Shown: positions 59,120-64,000 of the stretch, piece by piece
Layout of the letters: every line of letters begins with the position of its first letter
Position numbering within the stretch: the stretch's first letter is position 1
Assembly: GCA_007570785.1 (NCBI GenBank)
Contig: ML661900.1
Coordinates: 2,081,126-2,145,125, forward strand
DNA length: 64,000 bases
Reading direction: 5' to 3'
From: Antilocapra americana
Lineage: Eukaryota; Chordata; Mammalia; Artiodactyla; Antilocapridae
Made by a program: the position numbers and the translations under genes
The notes under the pieces: model-generated
Databases searched by the model: none
The model's input: the letters and a program-made list of their open reading frames with translations, nothing else
Told to the model about the DNA's origin: nothing

Positions 59120-59545
59120 CGAAGGGACAACCAGGTCCTTTCAAAGACCACTCCCACCCCTGTACTTCTCCAACCTCTGCCCCAATGACCCAAGCCGGCC
59201 TTAGGGCCTTTGCACATGCCCTTCTGCCTGGCATGTCCTCTGCTGACAGCCGTCCTCAGCCTTCACTACCTGCCAATCTTTGCACCAATGTCACCTCTCA
59301 AGGAGGCCTTCCCTGACTTCTTTATTTAATAAGCCAACACATCCCCCCTCCTGCCGCTCATTTATCGCCACTTGAAGGCTGCATGTGAATTATCTATTCT
59401 TTCATTTATTGTATGCCTCCCTCCAGCTCCATAGCATGTACGCTCCATGTGGGCAGGAATCTTTTGTATGTTTTGCTCACTGCTGTACCCCTGGTGCCTA
59501 CAACAGCACCTGATATGTATACGATGCTGGAGAAATACTTGTTGA
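59120..59545 (+). mobile_element. L2 LINE fragment in 3' UTR
   Basis: Text ggcctttgcacatgcccttc, tgcctggcatgtcctctgct, aggaggccttccctgacttc, tccatgtgggcaggaatctt, ctgatatgtatacgatgctg fits an L2 3' end. Long-standing L2 sequence within the transcript. Confidence 0.7.
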
Positions 59546-61599
59546 AAAAAGAAAACGAAATCAATCATTTGACAGCTTTTAAGAACCCTACAAGTATCAG
59601 TTTCAGCCTTTATCAAATAGAAATTCTATTCTTGCCCCTAAATGGGGAGACTTTTAGCTAATAAAACAGCCTGTGGTTCATGAAGACCAGATGCGGCAGT
59701 GAGCACCAGACCTGATGGTGGCAAGTATGCCATGTAAAAATGCCTACCCCAGAGGCCCTCCCTCACAGAGAAGAGACTCTGTTGTTTACAGAGGACCCTT
59801 TGGGATAGGCTGAGGTGAGGATGGTTTCCTTTAGGGCAGCTCTCATGATCATGTCCCCTCCATGAGGTCATCGTGGGCCTGGACCATTCTGGAAAGGCCC
59901 TTATCATGGGTCCTTAGGCTGCCATGCCTTCAGCGTCTCCAGGAAGACAGGCCTTCCTGACTTCCTAGAGCAGACTCGTGGGCAGCAGATGATTCAGTCA
60001 GGAAAGGGAGACAGCCCGACCACTAGCAGGACTCATTCTCGTGTCACCAAAAGCAGGCCTGCAGAGGAAGAAGACGAAGGGGACTGTACTGACAAAGTTG
60101 GGGGCCCCCGGTTGCCCCTCGGTCATGGGTATGTCTGTGATGCAGGGGGCAGAGCCCAGCTATTGCAGACCCAAGCAACACAAAATCCTTGGGCCCAGCT
60201 CCCAGGTGGCCTCGCCCGCAGGTGGGGGAGGGACGCTCCCCCCCACACTATGTGTCCTCTGCTGGCTGATCTTCCCAATACCTGACCTTGGTGTTCACTT
60301 CTAGGTCCTTTGGCCAAATGTGTTTTTCTCTAAGAGTTGTTGGCAAAATACTGTTACAAGCTTCTTATAGGACCCTTGTCTTACTGTGACCTGGTTAAAA
60401 AGCCTTTGTCCTTCTCTTCTTCCCCTTCTGTGGTCTTGATGTCATCTCTCTGGGTGCCATACTTTAGGGTCCCTCATTTTGGGGGGTAAGAGCTCCCTCA
60501 TAGCACTTGCTCGGCAGCTGCCCAGCAGATGGTGAGTGGGCCCACACAAGTGTGTCCCTCTGTTTGAATTGCCAAATAAACAAGCTTCCTCTCACTGCTG
60601 CCCCGATAGATGGGGCAGGATGAGGGGGTGGTCCTGCCAGTCCTCAGAGAGGGCAAGCTTTCTAGGGCTGCCCCCTCAGACCTTGCAAATTTGTCTCCAA
60701 GGCAGGAGAGCCCTGCAACCCATCCAGTTTTTCCCACCTACCTGGAATGGAATCCAAACACCTGCCTTGGAGTAATGATTTGGCAGGTGGGAGTGGGGCA
60801 GCTTGTCCCATTAACTTGTGACCAAAACTAGAGCACGGTTGGAGATGGGTTGTGGCCCAGAGTCCACGAGGCAAACACCACCTCCCAGAGCCAGTCATCA
60901 TTCAACATCCTGAGCAAGCCCTGGGCCCTCCACCAGCCACGGAGCCCTTAGAACCAAAAGGGTCTTCCCTGGGTCTATACCCGGAGCCTGAACCCCACTC
61001 ACCCTCAGCTTTGACCAGTGGTCTCATTTTAACTGATGGGTGTTGATGCGTACTTGCTTGGTTCCTTCCCACATGCACTGGCAAGTGAATGTAGTTTCTG
61101 TTCCTTTCCCTTCCTTTTTTCTTTCACAGGTTCATTTGACTGATTTGGGGACGAGATACATTACTTTGTTTCCCTGGTTTACTTATTAGCGAGGACGAAA
61201 GAAAACACTGAGGCAGAAAGGGCTCAGAAACCTTCTTACCTTGACCAAGTCATCCTGGGCCCCTTTCTACCTGCAAGTGTTCCTTCTGATTCAATGCAAA
61301 TATTCTTTTTCCATCTTTGTTCATCCTTGGAGAAGCAACCCATTGTAAGAGCTTGTCTTTGGTGGTTGGGTTGTTACTTTGTAAAGTATTAAAGCACTAA
61401 ACCAATTTTTGCAATATGTAGTAAATCTTGCTTTCATTTTGGAAAACTTCCAGTAATGACTACTACTGCACTTTTTATAGAAGAACTGTATTTCATTTCT
61501 TTCTTTTATGAAAGATTATTTCAAGTAACAATAGCTCTGTAATCTGTGTGATATGGCTTCTCCATTACTTGACTCGGAGAGAAGCTTTGATGCCTACTC

Positions 61600-61605
61600 A
61601 ATAAA
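61600..61605 (+). terminator. OTUD7A: Distal poly(A) signal AATAAA, likely main transcript end
   Basis: Context tactcaataaaattaacatg, cleavage expected about 15-20 bp later, with tggctggtcc downstream. The preceding 250 bp (61380-61600) is AT-rich and looks like a conserved 3' terminal UTR. Confidence 0.55.
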
Positions 61606-62119
61606 ATTAACATGTTTGTAAAGCACTGGCTGGTCCAATTATTTACCCACTCCTATGTCCCTGGTAATATCATCTAAGAAAAGTTTTTGGCTCAGATGAA
61701 GATTCTAACAGGCATCCAGCCTCACCCAAATTTAAGCGTTCTTCCAATCAGGAGAGTTGTAAAACCAGCAGTTTTATGTGAGACAAAAGTTTCTGTCAAT
61801 GGTCAGGACACTTTCTGTTGGAAAACAATAGACCTTCCCTTAATGTGTATTTGCCAGACATCAGCAAGAGGGCAACTGGGAGGGCAAGAGAATGAGAGGA
61901 TTTTGTGGTGAGGGGTTATTTGTGCATGTTTTTCTGTTCAGGAGAGGCACATGTCTATAAAAGAAAGTAAGTGGGCTTCCCCGAGGCTCAGATGAGGTCC
62001 AGGGCTGCAGGCCTGTCCCACGCAGATGATGGGCCCCCGACACAATCAAAGCCATGTGACTCTGGGTGCTGAAGGGGCGGCAGTGGTGGTGGCGGTGGTC
62101 ACTGTGTGCTGTGCTCTGA

Positions 62120-62285
62120 ATCAGGCATGTTCTAGCCTTCATCAGATTCTATCCAAGCAACAACCCTGTGAATTAGATGTCAAAATCCCCATTGTGTAGA
62201 CAAGAAGTGAAATTGGCGAGGTAAGTGGTAAAACCGAGATTCCAGCTCCAATTTACCTGATGGAAGAACCTAAGCTCCAAGCTGC
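62120..62285 (-). mobile_element. MIR SINE, antisense
   Basis: Antisense MIR order: caacaaccctgtgaattaga, caaaatccccattgtgtaga, gaggtaagtggtaaaaccga, gattccagctccaatttacc. Confidence 0.55.
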
Positions 62286-63138
62286 AGAGCCTCCCAGGAC
62301 CATCTCCTAGCCTGTCCAGTGGGTGGACTTGACCTACAAGTCTTCTCACTTGGGGAGTGTGGGTGGCATGGTTGGGGAAGGAGAGGAAAGATGCTTGGCT
62401 GGCCTGTAAGTTGTGCTGTGGTCCTGGGGTCAGCGTCCTGCCAGGGCTCCACCTTCCATTGCTGGCTCAGACATTCTTCTCAGCTACAAAGTAGGAGTCT
62501 GTGCTTAGTTCTTGCAGGACAGGTGGAAAATCCCAGACAAAAGGTATACTCTTCCACCAGCAGCTTCGAGAGGTACATAAAAGGCTGTAAAGGATGGCAG
62601 GAGCCCTGCATAGCAAGAAAGCCTGGCCCCTAAATTTCAATGACCTCGAGAAAGGCATCTCACCTTCCCAAGTCCTCATTTTCTATAAAATTTCAGTATA
62701 TTCTGTAAAATGAAGGACCTGAGGGAAGGTTCTAAGCCCCCAGCAAGTCACGGAATACGTGTATCATTTAGGAAAATAGAAGTCATATTAGTTATTTTTA
62801 CAGGGAGAATATGAGGACTTGGTTGAAAAGGGATCAGAAGACTAAAAAAAAAACAAAAAGGGCCTGTGGAGGTCACACAGAGAGAGTGCAGCTCATCACA
62901 GGGCTGGGGGCAAAGCCCAGGGGCCAGGTGGATACAAGCTACAGGCATGAGCGGTGGGGGTGCCCAGGGCGAAACACAAGCCTCTGAGAAGGGGGAGCTG
63001 GTGCCTTTGAGAGGGACATAGTTCGGCAGGACTTTCCGTGTGGGGGAAATATAACTAGAACAAACTGCAGCTGGCAAGTGGTCAACTATTGCCAGGACAA
63101 TGCTAAGAGGTGCTGGAAGCCAAACAAAAGAGGAAGTC

Positions 63139-63250
63139 CTGTGTGTGTGTGTGCATGTGTGTGCACACAGGCACATGTGCATGTATGCATATGCGTGTGC
63201 GTGTATGTGCATATACGCATATTTTCTGTGTACACACATGTGCGCAGACA
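63139..63250. repeat. Alternating purine/pyrimidine GT/CA/ATGC tract
   Basis: GTGTGTGTG, then GCACACAGGCACATGTGCATG, GCGTGTGCGTGTATG and similar, to 63250. Strong alternation could adopt Z-DNA. Probably a decayed microsatellite. Confidence 0.8.
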
Positions 63251-64000
63251 CCAAGAAAGGGGGAAAATGAGACGACACCTCCACCAAGCCTTGTGACTGT
63301 CATGGGTCAGGGCCCATGATTGGCATTCCTGACTTCCTCCTTCCAGGATCAGTCCTGTTTTCCTTGCCCTCAGCCAAAACCTCAGCTTGTTGGGATCTTT
63401 CGTTTCTAATGAAATAACCCAAAATTTCATTCCCAAAAGGCCTAAATCTTCACAGACCCCTGTCAGATGCTGTAGCTGACCGTTAACTTTTATTGGGAGA
63501 CATGGATATAATAAAATGCACCCTCAAGAGTCCCCTAAGTGTCACAGATCAACTCTCACGTGTAGCAGCAGCCGTGTTTTTCCTTGATAATTTGGGTTCA
63601 TCACCAGCCAAACAGTAGTTCCCTTCTCTGAGTTGAGGCAGTGGCCTGAGAAGCCACCGTGGCCAGGTCTCAGCGCCCCTGGAGGAGCCCCTTCCTCCCT
63701 GGGAATGGGGACCTACAACCCTTAGGGCTCAGGACTGGGGGCGGGGAAACACAGTTCTTGATCACAAGACAAAATGGTGACAAGAGCCTCTCCCAACCCC
63801 AGATCACATGTGTTGGCCAAGGGACCAACACCACCGCCTGGCCGCCACTGGGTGAAGTCATCAGGTCCATTCTGATCTGAGCTCCTACCTTTCAGGGCGC
63901 TGACTCCATGCTGGCACCATCACTCACCTTCCTGTGGGCCACTCCAGGCTCCATCGGGCCCGCTGCTGCTAGGTCCGCTGGACATGCATTGAGTGAAGCC

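Larger units (their letters stand above)
54040..61620 (+). other. OTUD7A: Probable OTUD7A 3' UTR
   Basis: 7.6 kb after the stop codon is free of young retroelements. It contains several AATAAA signals and many short AT-rich, conserved-looking stretches (for example 57130-57300 and 61380-61600). The last strong signal (61600) is followed by a GT-containing downstream region. Length of the transcript is inferred, not shown. An L2 fragment lies at 59120-59545. A 47-bp duplication and 10-N gap at 55960-56063 disturbs it. Confidence 0.5.
61621..64000. other. Intergenic sequence downstream of OTUD7A
   Basis: Mostly unassigned, with a MIR fragment (62120-62280) and a GT/CA-rich tract (63139-63250). 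I see no gene. Short overlapping frames on both strands only. Confidence 0.55.

Overview
The window is nuclear DNA of a ruminant, most likely a bovid (cattle, buffalo, sheep or goat). It carries BovB (RTE) retrotransposons, tRNA-derived Bov-tA/Bov-A2 SINEs, CHR-type SINEs and two copies of a young ruminant L1. It also carries older mammalian repeats (L1M, L2, MIR, MER5A, MLT1) and one mammalian gene with ordinary GT-AG introns. The species cannot be fixed from the sequence alone.

The only gene I can support is the 3' two thirds of OTUD7A (Cezanne-2), a K11-preferring OTU-family deubiquitinase, on the + strand. Eight coding exons lie at 6468-6569, 10144-10271, 11170-11282, 29912-30039, 32103-32252, 51100-51214, 51402-51486 and 52579-54039. 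They join in one open frame of 759 complete codons plus stop, with matching splice phases and no frameshift. Residue numbers in this annotation count from the first complete codon in the window. Exon 6468-6569 holds the catalytic Cys loop and exon 32103-32252 the catalytic His. The last exon holds a basic linker, a 16-alanine run and the C-terminal A20-type zinc finger. The N-terminal part and the promoter lie before base 1. After the stop comes a probable 3' UTR of about 7.6 kb, ending near a strong AATAAA at 61600. Downstream sequence to 64000 looks intergenic.

Layout: 1-6467 is intron, mostly L1 fragments, with a complete solo class II ERV LTR inserted inside a SINE (4838-6300). The 6.5-11.3 kb part has three exons close together, with an L2, a SINE and a small processed retrocopy. 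The 11.3-29.9 kb intron holds nested L1s, a 100-N gap, two related LTR-like repeats and a BovB. The 30-32 kb part has two exons. The 32.3-51.1 kb intron is unique sequence up to about 40 kb, then a repeat cluster (MIR, L1M, BovB, L1, SINEs, BovB). The 51.1-54.0 kb part has three exons ending in a GC- and CpG-rich terminal exon.

I found no undescribed multi-gene system; this is an ordinary mammalian locus. The points most worth a second look are a 138-nt GC-rich retrocopy of unidentified origin (10558-10695), two probable assembly artefacts (18897-18996 and 55960-56063), a candidate CTCF site in the SINE cluster, the paired LTR-like repeats, and the exonic CpG island with the alanine tract.
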